This document shows positions 1 through 13,386 of a stretch of DNA of 59,857 nt, in pieces (the stretch's first letter is position 1; each line of letters starts with the position of its first letter). Origin of the DNA: Glandiceps talaboti (Eukaryota; Hemichordata; Enteropneusta; Spengelidae); assembly GCF_964340395.1 (NCBI RefSeq), contig NC_135571.1, positions 1,380,754-1,440,610 of the forward strand. Direction: 5' to 3'. The translations under genes and the position numbers were made by a program. The notes under the pieces were generated by a model, which saw nothing but the letters and a program-made list of their open reading frames with translations, was not told where the DNA came from and searched no databases.

Positions 1-2615
1 AAGAATTCCAGGCGGTCTACGTAAGAGAAATATCCAGTATTTGGTGACGAACTGAACCGAGTACAAATAACAATTATGATTTACGTCCTGTGAAACAAGA
101 GATGATGAATATTCTCCATAAAGTTAATAACATTATATAAATCTCAATACAATAATTTGTTTCAATTTACGCATGTTTCAAGCTAGCCAGATCAACACAG
201 TACATGTAAAAAAATTGGCGGAAAGATTCAGTAGCGTGATTTTAGAATCACTGAAAGCGATTTTTATGGAACGTTTCATTCCTAGGACCCTTTTTACCAA
301 TATAGGCAATTTTTTATCATATTTTGTATGAAGTTTTGAAACACTGACGCGTAGCTTTACCTAGCTGCACATGGGTGAAAACTTTGTATGGGGAACGTAA
401 TCCACGTGCCAGACGACAACATGGCGTCTACATAATTCATACAATTTACTTCCACGAATTTCACCGGGATTTTCCCCCTTTATTTATCGCAGTTGTACGT
501 TTAGGTTTCACATGAAATCATTCCATACAGAGGACGGTACATATATGTGAGCATTGGCTTCTCACACATAGACCAAAAAAAGTTAGCATAGACCATTATG
601 TGCGACTGCGCATGAACGTGTCTTAAAGAAAAACATTACGTCCAGTCACACCAAATTTTGGTAGTGTGTATGTTTCTTAAGAAATATTTGATATTGCTAG
701 TATATGTAAATCTACAATCTATTATTTTAAAAGCACTGTGTGTTTGCACAGTGACACATTTACCCCTTCTGATTGGTTCAAAAGCATGTACGCTGTCACC
801 ATGTTTATATATTGGTTGGTTTGACCTTTGACCTTGTTTCCAATAGCTCATAAGTATCGCCCCGGGAGAGGCACGTGGAAAGTACATAGCAACGGAATAT
901 ATTCAACCTCGTTCGGGATGATCGCGCTGATCAACCTCCATTTCATGTAGTCGAAACACCTCGACTCCACCTTCTCTAACTTTTGAAAAATGTTTAAAAG
1001 TCTGAAGCTTAATGACTGAGAACAAAATAATTAGTTTTAACACTCGATCATTTTAGAATATAAACGCTGATTCTAATATGAAATTGTACCCATATATACA
1101 AATCAATTAACGCCCTAAGCCGCGCGTGTCGATATATTATAAGCCAAAGATAAGCCGGTTTAAGGTACAATCTAATAATATTCAATGCAGCCCAGGGGTT
1201 TGAAATGTTATTTTTAAACCAAGAATAGACATCGAGGTGTGAATGGCAGAGGTCCCGACACCGCCGTACCAGCATGTGCGACGTATCGAACCTCTGTGTC
1301 TACGGCTATGAATTACATAAACTCAAATTGGGGGAGGGGTAATTATATAACTTTTCACACCTATTCTGCGGCTAAAATAAGCACAGCTACTCACCTGCCG
1401 GGCGTGCAAACAGTGACAAACACCACCGAAAGTGGTCGCCAATAAACAGTGGGAGAGCGTTCCTACAGACTTAGTATACAAAAGATAATTTTCACGTGTG
1501 ATTTTGGTGAATTGAAGAATTCCACACTGTTGTCATCGCCTTCACTCAACGTGCAGGTTTCGACATCGCCTCATTTTGATTGATTTTCCGCATTCAAAAC
1601 TTGGCGCCAAAAAGTCTATTAAATGACATTTTCATCGCATTCCTGAGTGGCGCGCATACCAAATTAGGTGTTGATGGGGCACAAAGTCACGTGATAAGAC
1701 TGAAAATCTCGTCCGCTCGGGCAATATATCAAGACCCGATCATGAGGACAGTATGTCTTTTCAATTGAAACGTAAACAAATCTACCAGCCTTCGTCGACT
1801 ATAAATAGCCTAATCGGAAACGCCAAGTCATTCAAATGATATAATTGAAGAAAGAAAGCGCTAGTTTTCAAATAATGGGAAAATGAAGAGCCAGGAATTC
1901 CGTTAATTTGAGGAATGCAGTATAAGGACTTTTAAATTCGTGTTGGAAGAGATGATTGCAGTAATTCACTTAAATACCACATAAAGTCATCAAAAGAAAA
2001 TTTCTGAATAGACCTGACTTTAATCTTAGGACTACACTGGAAAACACATTTGGGATATTACAATTTACGTCGCCAAGGCACGTGACGCATGCGCTGATCG
2101 GCCCGGAATTATATCGAGGTAACTAGAATTTTGTTTTTGATGTGAACTTTTCAGTTCTCTCTACATTAAACAAAAGTTGTAATTAAAATATGACCAGATA
2201 ACTATATTTTCTTTGACATTCAATGCTTCATGTCAATTATCATTAAGGCATTCCCGCCCTTTTATCCATTTGCTCTTACCGTCTGCACTTGAAGACAATA
2301 TCTCAATTTATATGAAACTAACTAGAAGACAATTGTTTACAACACCTAAATCACATCACGGGAGTAAGTGTCGTCAAAACCTGTCAGCTTAACAGTATGT
2401 ATTCCGAAATTACGTAATATCCGATAAGGTGCTAGTAAGTAATTTTTGCAAGGTGCTTTCAAAAAATAATATCGTTCACACAAAAAGTGTCACGTTCTTA
2501 TTTTTATTTTTTTCAGATTCCATTTAATTTTGGGACTGAAACCAAAGACCATATGTATAGAAATCTTCCTTTTTTTCAAACGAGTTTTCTTTATTTTTGT
2601 CAAATATCTGATACT
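1..2615. other. No recognisable gene; unique AT-rich DNA
   Basis: Only short open frames below about 85 codons are present, none with a recognisable domain or a convincing start and splice context. I see no long repeat, tRNA or transposon end here. Confidence 0.6.
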
Positions 2616-2687
2616 AAAGGTTAAAATGTCAAATACATCTTGTACGGAAAGGTTATAATGTCAAATACATCTTGTACGGAAAGGTGA
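2616..2687. repeat. 32-bp tandem duplication
   Basis: Two adjacent copies of a 32-base unit containing ATGTCAAATACATCTTGTAC, with one substitution between them. A third partial copy starts at about 2683. This is a small local duplication with no coding content. Confidence 0.85.
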
Positions 2688-5600
2688 AATCTCAATAATA
2701 AATCATGACATCTTGATACTGTCGAAGAAAATCCCGCTCTTTATCAGTTTCTCTGAATCGGAAGATTTATGCGCGTCATCGTCTTTGGGCGAACTCTTTG
2801 CACAAACGCAAATGTATAAAAAAGATAAGATAAAGATCTTTAGAATCATCCAAAATAACCATCGTTCGTGTTGTGGATCTCATAACCTATTCTTCAATAG
2901 ATACTTCGTCGCGATTATCTCTGTATGATCGATTCTATTATTAGCAATGATAACTATTATGATATTCTCGACCCTTTCTATTACCTAGATTTCATCATTA
3001 CCATGCCATAGGGGTCTTTGATTATCATCAGGTTATCCAATTTATACATCAATACTCGTCACTACGCAATGATTCAATATGTTTTGGTTGTTTTTCAATT
3101 TCCCCCTCTTACCCGTACTTGCCTACTTGGTGATAGGTAGGGGTCGTGACATTTACGGTAGAATACCTTCACAGAGACAATAAATATGTTTTCATGTGCA
3201 TACTTGTCAATGTAGTATTTGCACTCATATAATTTATATATACATGAGCTACACACACACATGGATAGTAATAGGATAGCTTAACCATATTGCAATGATA
3301 AAAGGGCACAACCGTAACTTTGTTGAAGGGGGGGGGGGGCTGTATTCATTTAATATTGAAATTTACTTAGTCCAATCCCAGGAATGGCTTAAATACGTTT
3401 AAGTCCCTCAACTGGAATATCTTTCCAAAGGAATTCTTAGCAATATGCAGACGGACATACTTTATTGCTTATCAATGATTTGTATATGGTTACCAGTCTT
3501 AGTTACACAGCATTTTCGTGGATGTTCAACCCTCATGGAACATTTACACTGGTGGGACTCTGCATATGTTTAATATGTGTTGCATTAGTACACTGCTGAC
3601 ACGAACTCCGAGTAGGGCGACTCAGAAAATAGGGTTTTACTTTTGGGACTCCATCTGGTTTTTAATCCGTTGAAATACAGGTGATTCAGATGTTTTCCAT
3701 TGCCAAAGGTTAAGTTAAAGTGGAGGTACTTTGCTATTTAGCTTATTTTTGTTTCACCTAGGTAAGTTTGCGTTGCATTTGAAAATTTATTTTTGTTACT
3801 GTTCTTTCATTGAACAAAATACTTATATAAAAGTTTTTGTTTTTCTCAAAACGAATAAAACTTCATCATACAGATATTTTTTTGGATTTTGCTTTGGATT
3901 TTCATGCAAGAAAATCGACAATTTTTTGAAAAAAAAAACACATTATAAATCATCTCTTTACGGAAATAAATGGTTTATAGGGGTTAAGAATTTTGGAAAT
4001 GTAAACTATTTCAGGGGAAAGCAAGTCTTATGAGATCGGCGGAAGTTCCTTCTTCCGACGGGTTAATGAATTTTGTACCAGGTAACAACAATGTGCCTAC
4101 AATTTACCTTGTCTAGCATTGATTGATGACTAAACATGCGTTTGGCATACTTGCGAAACTTTGTACAATTAAATTATCTCATAACATTTTAGTGTCTGTT
4201 TACGACAGAATTCTTTTACGCGCTTTTTTTCCGGCAGACGAGAGGCGCCATTGTATACTCAATTTCTCGTCTTCTCGGTAAGTAACGGAGGGAACTGTAT
4301 TGTTTGCTTGCCGTGTACAGGACTAGTGAACTCAGGCAGGTCAAGCGAGACCACACAAGAGAATACAACTTTGACAGATCTATTGGGCGAAACCCAAAGA
4401 CGAAAACAAAGCCGGGAATGCAAGGCATGCGGCAGCCATAAATGAAAACGGGCCTCGAGTTATCAAACTGCGAAAACACTCGACAGTAATTATTCCATCA
4501 AAAATTTAATAAAAAAATCAAGCGATGACGCATCGCACACGCTTCGCTACAGTGTCAAATTGAACTGTAGAACATCAACGACCTTCGAGACGGTATGATT
4601 CACACAAAATTGATGGAAAAATTGAAAACAATATACCCATGTAACGTATGACTCAAGATTTTGATGCTGCAGTTGTGTACATGCTGTCGTTTCACTTACT
4701 CAGCAGTTATTGAAATGAAACTATAAACTTGTTCGTATTCAAATTGCAGAAAATCAAATAAAGCTACGTCGAGCAAAGTTGGCAATTCAGACAGCATGAG
4801 TCTACCGATCTATTCAGGGTAATCCATTCGGAACTACACAATTATAGCAAGACGTCGTTCTATTATTACCATCACACACGTTCGGTCTATTGTGCAAGCC
4901 GTCACACACACTGCCGCTGACATCCCAACGCACTGCGCATATATCGACAACGGACAGTCACGCTGGGGGGTGGCGAGGTGTTTACGTGGAACGTTCAATG
5001 TTAACTTTTGCCAACATCACAACAAATAAATCAGTAAACATAATAAATAGAACAAATTCAAAAATATATATTTTAATATGCATACTGCGTCAAGGTATAA
5101 ATACGATTTTAGTTACCTGTGGAATGAATATCGTGAAGGTCTCGCTGTTCATGCCATAAATCATTTAAACAAAGCACCGCACCATGTACTTACCAGTCAT
5201 TTAGAATAATGGGCTAAAAATTAGCTTCTCCTTTCATGGATTTGAATATTACACAGAATCACCTCGCAAGAGAGTACGATTTATAAATCCCCAAGGGGTT
5301 TCAGATCGTTTCATAAACTTTTAAATACTGCTATAAGGGACATCAGCGGACAACTGTTTGCTACATCATAAATTTTAAGTATTACAAGGATTATATTTCA
5401 TGTATTACGAAGGTTCACCAGAGTTGATGAAATAGTGTGTATGGATTCTATACTTGATGTCTCTGTGTTTAAACAAAGCCGAGTCTTAAAATAGAGCGAA
5501 ATCAATGGGAGATCCCGTATACGTACACACATAAAAGAATGCATTGAAACTTGAGAATAAGCTGGAAAGACGACCACTGGTCCCATGGCAATGTGACAAC

Positions 5601-8600
5601 TCCCCGGTGATGCACATAACAAACATATTTAGCAGTATGTATGCAAATATGGTTTTGGAATTACAGATAGCAGACACTGCATCTACGATTTTGCACACTA
5701 ACAGTGATAAATTAATAAAAAATGCACTTACCTTTTTCATGTTGTACAACTGCTGAAGTTCCCTCGTCTGATGCACTGTGAAATGAAATTGTTTACCACA
5801 ACTCCCGAAGAATACGCACTGAGGCACGTCGTAGTGTTCACACTGCAGATGACAACCGCGACTGATTCACGTTTGTTGTAGTGTATACCTATGTGTCGTT
5901 CATTCGTCAACTTCGACATTTCACTACAATGGAATTGCTTTCATTGGCTGTCATAGCCCGCCTACACACATCTTCAGTGCAACACAAACCCTGGCTCGCT
6001 CCTACAACGTAAGATCTCTAAATCAGCAGTTTTCAAGTTTCTTAAAAGTATTTGTGAACTTCTAAAGGTTTTGCGTCTCAAACTGTCTTACACTCCACAG
6101 ACGATATCACGTCTACAAGAAACGGCAGATTCTTGACTCAGTACGACGTCGTGTGTGATGTCTTGTTTACTTCGAAAATATCTAATCGGTAACACAACTC
6201 TAAGGTATACAAGTATTCTTATTAATACTTTTTTTTAATAACAGCGATGCAACCCTCCTCAGAATCAAAAGCGTGGCCAGATCGGACGCGTATTCTTCCG
6301 GCCTACAAGACGAGCACTTGGTTACCGAACATAAACAAAAAATCGTAGAGATTGGAGGTATGCGCTCGCTTCAACAAATGTGAATTGAACCGGGTATAGG
6401 CGGTCGTGCGAAGCCTCAGTGCTAAATACACTCGCATTCCGTCTTTTGCAGAATGTAGTGAAATGACTTGTCCAGCCGAGCTGAAATCTTTTTAACGGAC
6501 TTTTCAAGACCAAGCCACGTGCGTCAAGGGTAGTTCGAGGTAACGCCCCAGTGAGGAATTCAACTTCCGGGTCATGCTCGCCTAACAAGACGTTTTGACA
6601 AATGGTGATGGGTAGTGGCAGGATGCGATCAACAACTTGATTGTCTGAGCGTCTCAAGAGTCACTATAAAGACAACATCCAGGAGGTAGTCCTGAAAAGG
6701 AAACGATAATAATCAATGACAAATTTACTCTCTCTCTGAATAGGTTCCGCAGAAGCCCCACAAGGCCGAAATTCTTCTCAGGGTGACAGAATTGAATAGA
6801 ATCCGTGTAGGGGACAACAGCTCGCATTCAGATACATCGTATCGTCAACGTCCACTGGCGAATGTGTAGTTTTTATCCACGATGATCGGACAAGGACGGA
6901 ATACCAAACGTAATTCAACGCAACAATTTTGTTGTCAATTATTTCCTAAAATAACAGCAAGATACCTCAAATTGTTGTTCACGCCTAGGCCGCTATTGTT
7001 GGAATAGCGCAGACCGACAAAACACTTTATAATGTACCTTTACTATCGACTGGGGCTGTGCCAAATTGATGATATTTCGCGCTAATTTGGTTTATTAGAT
7101 TAAGCCCCATTATAATTAAAAAGAGAGAAGTTCACACGCCGAACAGATACAATAGCTCCCGAAATAACCACAATTGCTGTAAACATAGCGAACTATAAGT
7201 GGATCGAACTAGTCGATACTCACCAATCAATGTATTATACTGTGGCATTGAAAAAAAGCAATGGCCTCTCGCATACAGTCTTATTTTAGATTCGGAACTG
7301 AAGAAGTAAACCGATATTTTCCTAAAATACCACACTTCCGTCGCGGTACTGTATCGGAAATCGAATGGAAATAGAAGCAAATCGTAATTGCAATCTTTAA
7401 TAAAGTGTTATTATTGCCCAACATTAATGCATTAAGCTTTCATAAATAGGTTGTCATGGTAAATGTTGCGTGCTCGTCACGTTCTGTGTCATCGAAGGCC
7501 GACCGAGCTGCATAGATGCATACAACTGTAAGAAACTACTGAAATGTCTGTTATTAATTACTGTGGTGTGTGCTCGTCTTTTTTTTTTTTTGAAATTCCA
7601 TTGTAGTGTGCACGTCGTATGTGTTAGCATCATCGTGTATATGCCGATGCACGTTTATCTTAGTTTAATAGTCTATATCAATTTTTAAAGGCAATGACAA
7701 AATCAGCAGGTTTGTAACAACAAAAAAGATATATTGAGAACAGACTGTCTAAAGTCATAAATGGTTGTTGTTCACCTTTCCGTATTCCATAAACAAACAT
7801 ATCAGTGGTTCAGACGAAATACATATAGTGTTACACAGTTAGAAGACCATTCCATTTTGAAATAAGGAAATATTCGACATTTTCTAGAACAAACATGGTA
7901 TCCTGGGAAAGGATTTCGCGATTCTTGAATATACACATACAAGCAAACTATACTTTTAAGGTTATCCCAGCCCATACCAAAACCGTCTGTTAATTAATAA
8001 AGCTTTCTAATTAAGCAATAAATCACCACATCCTAAAACACTATACATTTTCTGACAGCTCTTCACCTATTCCTTGTAGTCGTAGAAATGAGAAATAGGT
8101 GTGTTGTTTTTCGGTCACGTAGTTAGCTGGTATGTGAAAACGTGTAAAAATGTACCATTTTGAAATATGTCGCTACATGTATAGGAGGGCATATGAAAAC
8201 ATCAACTATATACCTTAATGGCATCTTATATAGTTTTGATAATTTTGCCGAGAAACGGGAATAAAGCATAAAATGAGTGGTTTGAATGTGACCTTGATGT
8301 TAATTCTGTATGTATAAAAAGGCAATAATGACAACAGAAATGAGGTCATGTATTCCAATCAGAAAGGAGATTATTACTAATGGGGCAAAATCGTGACCCT
8401 TCATATTACCCCAAACTCCTTGGCCTAGCCTTTATACTACTATATTTTGACTTACCTCTGGTCAAATGTTAATGAACCAGTCACCCAATAAGATTACTGG
8501 TTACGCAGGACACGAAGATAGTACTGCTTGTCTATAATGATGGAATTATTTCCCCCTCATGTTTTGATAATCCGCTTATTGGATCGCATTTTGTTTTTTG

Positions 8601-9157
8601 CTTAAAGGTTTTACGAAGGAGGGAATGATGATGTGGTAAAGTATACCATCAAGTGTCTGTCCACCCACCTGATACGTTCACACAACCTATGATATACTAG
8701 TGGTGTATCAGAAGCTTTTAACAAACACACATGGTTCTATATTAATGCAGAAGACAATTGCAATTTGCTATTTATGAATTTATGAGATTTCTAAGAGAGT
8801 AGATAGTGACGTAAATACTCCATACTAACATTTATAGAACAGTGGACGAGTATAGAAAACTACTAATGGTGTATTTATGACTTTTATTGCCGTAAGGTAG
8901 AGCGAATAACATTTAGTAAATTGCGATATTCAGGACCCACTATGAAACCATCCTTGACTTTCAGAATATATGTTAAATCGCAAAGGTGTACTTAGAGACC
9001 TCTTATGAAGTTCTGCCAACATTTCAAGATACGTTTAACCTATAGATGACTTTAAGATATTGTTGACCATATATCTATTTCCTGCACAGGTTGAATAATT
9101 GATGACTACAGGTTAACTAATATCATAAATATAAAGAAACTTACAATAAAAACATTT
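2688..9157. other. No recognisable gene; unique sequence
   Basis: About 6.5 kb with only short, unrelated open frames. The longest (minus 5486-5827, minus 6322-6657) lack domain signatures and overlap other equally long frames. A run of 12 G lies at 3328-3339. Promoters or exons shorter than about 100 bases cannot be excluded by eye. Confidence 0.5.
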
Positions 9158-9375
9158 GAGTTTGATATATAAATACATAAATATTCATTTTTGCCCTCTT
9201 GGTTTTAAATGTATTAATATTTGATATAGTCGGCTGAAGATCGCACCAGAAGAGTAAAAATCCGAGTTTGATATATAAATACATAAATATTCATGTTTGC
9301 CTTCTTGGTTTTAAATGTATTAATATTTGATATAGTCGACTGAAGATCGCACGAGAAGAGTGAAACTCCGAGTCA
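9158..9375. repeat. 106-bp tandem duplication with family-Y motif
   Basis: A unit beginning GAGTTTGATATATAAATACA at 9158 repeats at 9264 with only a few substitutions. Each unit ends in a segment close to GAAGAGTGAAACTCCGAGT. The second end reads GTGAAACTCCGAGTCACGAC, which is close to the complement of the motif next to the AT arrays near 46.5, 48.2 and 54.65 kb. A dispersed repeat (here family Y) therefore contributed to this duplication. Confidence 0.7.
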
Positions 9376-9393
9376 CGACTTATAACATCCTTA

Positions 9394-9550
9394 TACAACT
9401 GGAGACATCAGACCGTGGACGAACGGAACCTGTATACAAACAGGGAAAGTAAAGAATTGAACTGGATTAATAACACTTGGCACAGCATGTTGGAATAACA
9501 GAGAATTGTATTACATTCCATCATTTGATTAAAAATTGTTTTATGGCCAC
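9394..9550 (+). repeat. Solo arm of dispersed foldback family Z
   Basis: This segment runs from ATACAACTGGAGACATCAGA to GTTTTATGGCC. It matches each arm of the inverted pair at 30857-31225, sharing for example TTAATAACACTTGGC and the ACATCA-ACCGTGGAC region. Only one arm is present here. It starts about 20 bases after the family-Y duplication. The family has no coding capacity and is probably a non-autonomous mobile element. Confidence 0.7.
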
Positions 9551-10550
9551 CTTAAATAATATTATTATTAATATTATATTATATTAGAATACATTAAAAA
9601 AAAATATTGTACATATGTTCCATATTGCTTTGTTTTATGTCGATTTTTATGTAGATATACTTATCTTCTTTATATTCTATATTCCTGATCATTTCTAACC
9701 AAGACTTTGGTTTTATATTATTATATAATTATTTACTTTTGCTATTGTATTATTTAAAAAATATCACTTCAATGATGCTTGAACCTTGCTTGTAGTTACG
9801 CTTTCTAGCAAAATGATGTTGAATACAAATTTTGAACACAATTTTGGATTTATATTGTCACTTTATTTAAATGTAATTCGTTGTATTACATGGCGAGAGT
9901 TTGTCTCTCTTCTACATTGGAAATATGAAATTTTTATATAAAATCTTTCATAGGAGGGATATGTATAACTTTCGATTTCAATGCACTTGTATTCAACATA
10001 GAAATAATTAAATAATATGGAAGCGTTACCTAGAATACACCTCTGAAATAGATTCTTAAATACAACTTGTGTTGTTACTTTGGTCGAGAAAACCTCAAAC
10101 AATTTCCCAGTTAAAATCATTAACAAAATCTCGGGTCACCATATTAAGTTTTGAAATAAAGGTCAAAATGAAAATGTAGTCAATTTAGAATCCAATATGG
10201 CCGCCGGATACTGTGTTAAATACAGTGGAAAACAAAAGATTGATGATTTCCTTGAAAACAAGAAGGTGAACCTTAAATATATTTTATTATTTCTAAAGGA
10301 CAAGGAACGCCTTTCATAAGGCACAGTTTAGAGAGAAATGAAAAATGTCGATTTTCAGGAAAATTTGTCCAAAACGTGCATTTTACCTTAAAATGTCTCC
10401 ACAGGAAAGTACCGACTCATAATCACCTGGGTAACATTTACTATCTATGATTCAGACTTATTATAGTACCAACCATTACTTTTTCTCTACTACTTTAGGT
10501 TCACAAAATATCAAGTACAACTACTCAATTGTATTGTATTGTTTTATAAA
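9551..10550. other. AT-rich unique DNA, no gene seen
   Basis: Very AT-rich, with ATT-type runs around 9557-9590. The minus open frame 9863-10126 has no recognisable domain or splice context. Confidence 0.5.
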
Positions 10551-10697
10551 TGTATGTATGTATGTATGTATGTATGTATGTATGTATGTATGTATGTATG
10601 TATGTATGTGTGTGTGTGTGTGTGTGTCTGTCTGTCTGTCTGTCTGTCTGTATGTATGTGTGTGGATGTGTGTGTGTATGTATGTATGTATGTATGT
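10551..10697. repeat. ATGT/GT/GTCT compound microsatellite
   Basis: An ATGT array followed by GT, GTCT and ATGT blocks. All six frames read through as Cys/Tyr/Val/Met or Thr/His/Ile peptides. These open frames are repeat artefacts. Confidence 0.95.
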
Positions 10698-10774
10698 TTA
10701 ACAACGGCAAGACACATTCCTGCTCTGCTGTACACTCGTTGTGGTTAATGAAGTATTCTAATCTAAATACAAAG

Positions 10775-10841
10775 AAACAAATAAACAAAGAAACTAACAA
10801 ACAAACAAACAAACAAACAAACAGACAAACAAACAAACAAA
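10775..10841. repeat. AAAC microsatellite
   Basis: Imperfect at the left, then regular AAAC units from about 10795, with one CAGA interruption. Confidence 0.9.
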
Positions 10842-12413
10842 ATAATCACGTCCTAACAGGAACCTATTTATTCGTATGTGTAAGTCAAGTCATAAGTATG
10901 TTTCAAATCTTCCCAATAGACTTAAAGGAAAACAATCGTGCAAAGTCATCTGTTATTGTTGGCAAAATTACACTTGTACGTACCTCATGAAGATGAAAAT
11001 AACAAATTTTTCCAGTGTACTTTACGAGTGAAATATGAGCATCATGAGAAATATGAAATTGCCTCAGAAGAGGATAAACTAAGCTAAAATGTAGTACATG
11101 TATTTAAATCCTAGAGAAGGTAACTGATGAATTATTTTACACATGAAAAAAGTGAAATGCAGTACTTCCAAAAAGGTCTCAATAAAAACAATGAAATAAA
11201 AGAATATCAAAAGGTAAAACAAATACATGATTCATGAGCGAATTGTCAAACTTTGCCTAAATAACAAGAAACATCCAATCTAATCTTTTGTCAATCCTAA
11301 CTCGCCATCTATTATTAATGTTATCATTTCCTAGTGAATCTGATTGTTAACAAAGATTAATTCATTACTATGCATGACGTCATTTGAATGCCTTAACATG
11401 ACGTCATTCCAAAAGAATAGACTTGATGAAGTGAGACGAGTCTATACCTTGAATAAGATGAACCAAGCAGGACTTTTTATATCACAAAAGTTTTGATGTG
11501 TTAATGAATAAATGACATTTTCTGCACATGAATAATGAATATAAAAGAATGCAACGTGTACGTGAGAGGGAACAAAGTGGTAAGATTTCAACATAAGATG
11601 AATACTTTCAAAGGGTTATAGATGATGACGTAATCAGTTTCTAGTATAAGCTTGTTTGCATCATATACTTCACAGACAATCCACTATACTGTTCTGTTAA
11701 TCATGTCTGCTAGATAGACAATAAATCCTAGTTGCAAGGATATAAATAACTATACTGCACACTTAATAAAAATAAAAACTTCGAGTCTTATTCATTGACA
11801 TTAACAATGAAACAGATATGTGAATCATGCATTGATTGGACAAGCAATTCTCGAACTATGACGTAGCATTAGTGGCTATCAGTTACTTATATTAAGACCG
11901 AGACACTATTTGCACAAATATTGAACTTGCACCTTAACTGTGAATTAATTGTATTTATAATATATAGTCACTCAAGGCAACTTTTGCTCTAGTTCGTATG
12001 AAATGTAATATTATATGGAAATTCAATAGCATAAATTTATAATGCGTTTTATTGCAATCATTAGCAAACATGAATTTATCCAGTTAATAACCGAATTGAA
12101 TTTTTATAATGCCAATATGTTACAACTGTTGTATATCATATTTTCTATAATTGTTAGAAAAGTAACATTCATATAATATTAAAATTCCGAGTCCAATTAA
12201 GAACTTAGACGGGTGAGGTTACTGTCTGATGAATCATTAATGTTGACTTTGTGTAAGGCGAAGAAGAAATTACAAGAACGCAATGATGCTGACATGATTG
12301 AAGTCCCGGATGTCCACTAATTTCGTAATGTGTTTGTATTCCAGTTTATGTGATATTTATCCAGGTAACTATGTACTCTTAAACTGGTCTCAGATCTTTT
12401 AATATATTCAAAA

Positions 12414-12414
<1 letters not shown>
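10842..12414. other. AT-rich non-coding stretch
   Basis: No gene or repeat family recognised. A pair of CRE palindromes inside it is listed separately. Confidence 0.5.
11375..11406. promoter_or_regulatory. Paired full CRE palindromes
   Basis: TGACGTCA occurs at 11375-11382 and again at 11399-11406. Each sits in the longer identical context CATGACGTCATT. This octamer is the full consensus site for CREB/ATF bZIP proteins. A third related TGACGTAA lies near 11627. Two full sites 24 bases apart suggest an enhancer or promoter element, but no adjacent exon is recognised. Confidence 0.35.
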
Positions 12415-12444
<30 letters not shown>

Positions 12445-12488
12445 CATACATACATACATACATACATACACATACATACATACATACA

Positions 12489-12522
<34 letters not shown>

Positions 12523-12562
12523 CACTTACACAGACAGACAGACAGACAGACAGACCGACAGG
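12415..12562. repeat. CATA array followed by CAGA array
   Basis: About 105 bases of ATAC/CATA units, a short spacer, then about 32 bases of CAGA units. Its minus-strand open frame is a repeat artefact. Confidence 0.95.
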
Positions 12563-13200
12563 CAATGACTTAACTGGTGTTTTATTGGTCATGACTATGA
12601 TTCACAACTAATCAAACAGAAAATAACTAATCAAAATAATAATTGTAAAAGCTGTTGATTTTGAATAATACAAGACACCTCAAGAGGCGTGAGTCACTAA
12701 ATGAACGCTCCTTTCGATATTAAAACAAATACAAATCTTGACGTGTTCTGATAAAATCATTAATTCTATTAATCCAGGAGGAAATGAGTAGAATATTGTG
12801 TAAACACTCACATGAAGTGGTGTACTTCTAAATGAGCTACATTCAATGCAGTCCTGCAACCAAACAAATCAATTCTATATATTAATATGAATTCCACCCG
12901 AGTCGACTTTCAGAATACTATCAATTGCGAGAAACATGGGATGTGAAATATAATGATTGATGAGAATTCGGACCAACATTTTCTCATTACTGGATAGCTT
13001 AAAAGGAATCATCTGTTTATATGATGTGTATTTCTATCTTTGTTTCCATTTGACAATTTGTATGTATTTTCATTTTTTATTGCTATCTAGATTGAACTGT
13101 AATCTTGTCTTTTCATTTGTTTCAATTGTCGACTGGTTCATGATGTCTTGCAGTCTTATATAACTATAATTACGTTTAAAAACAGTATTCATATATATAA
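12563..13200. other. Unique DNA, no gene seen
   Basis: No domain-bearing frame and no repeat family recognised. Confidence 0.5.
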
Positions 13201-13201
13201 A

Positions 13202-13240
<39 letters not shown>

Positions 13241-13273
13241 ATGTCTGTCTGTCTGTATGTATGTATGTATGTA

Positions 13274-13348
<75 letters not shown>

Positions 13349-13386
13349 GTCTGTCTCTCTCTGTGTGCGTGAGTGTGTGTGTGTGA
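13201..13386. repeat. GTCT microsatellite
   Basis: A long GTCT array with ATGT interruptions, grading into CT and GT dinucleotides. It produces open frames in several registers, all artefacts. Confidence 0.95.

Noticed and set aside
10525-10990. Cys-rich Met-Tyr-Val-Cys frames resembling cysteine-rich peptides
   Set aside because: They are the ATGT/GTCT microsatellite read in several frames; there is no signal peptide or mature domain.
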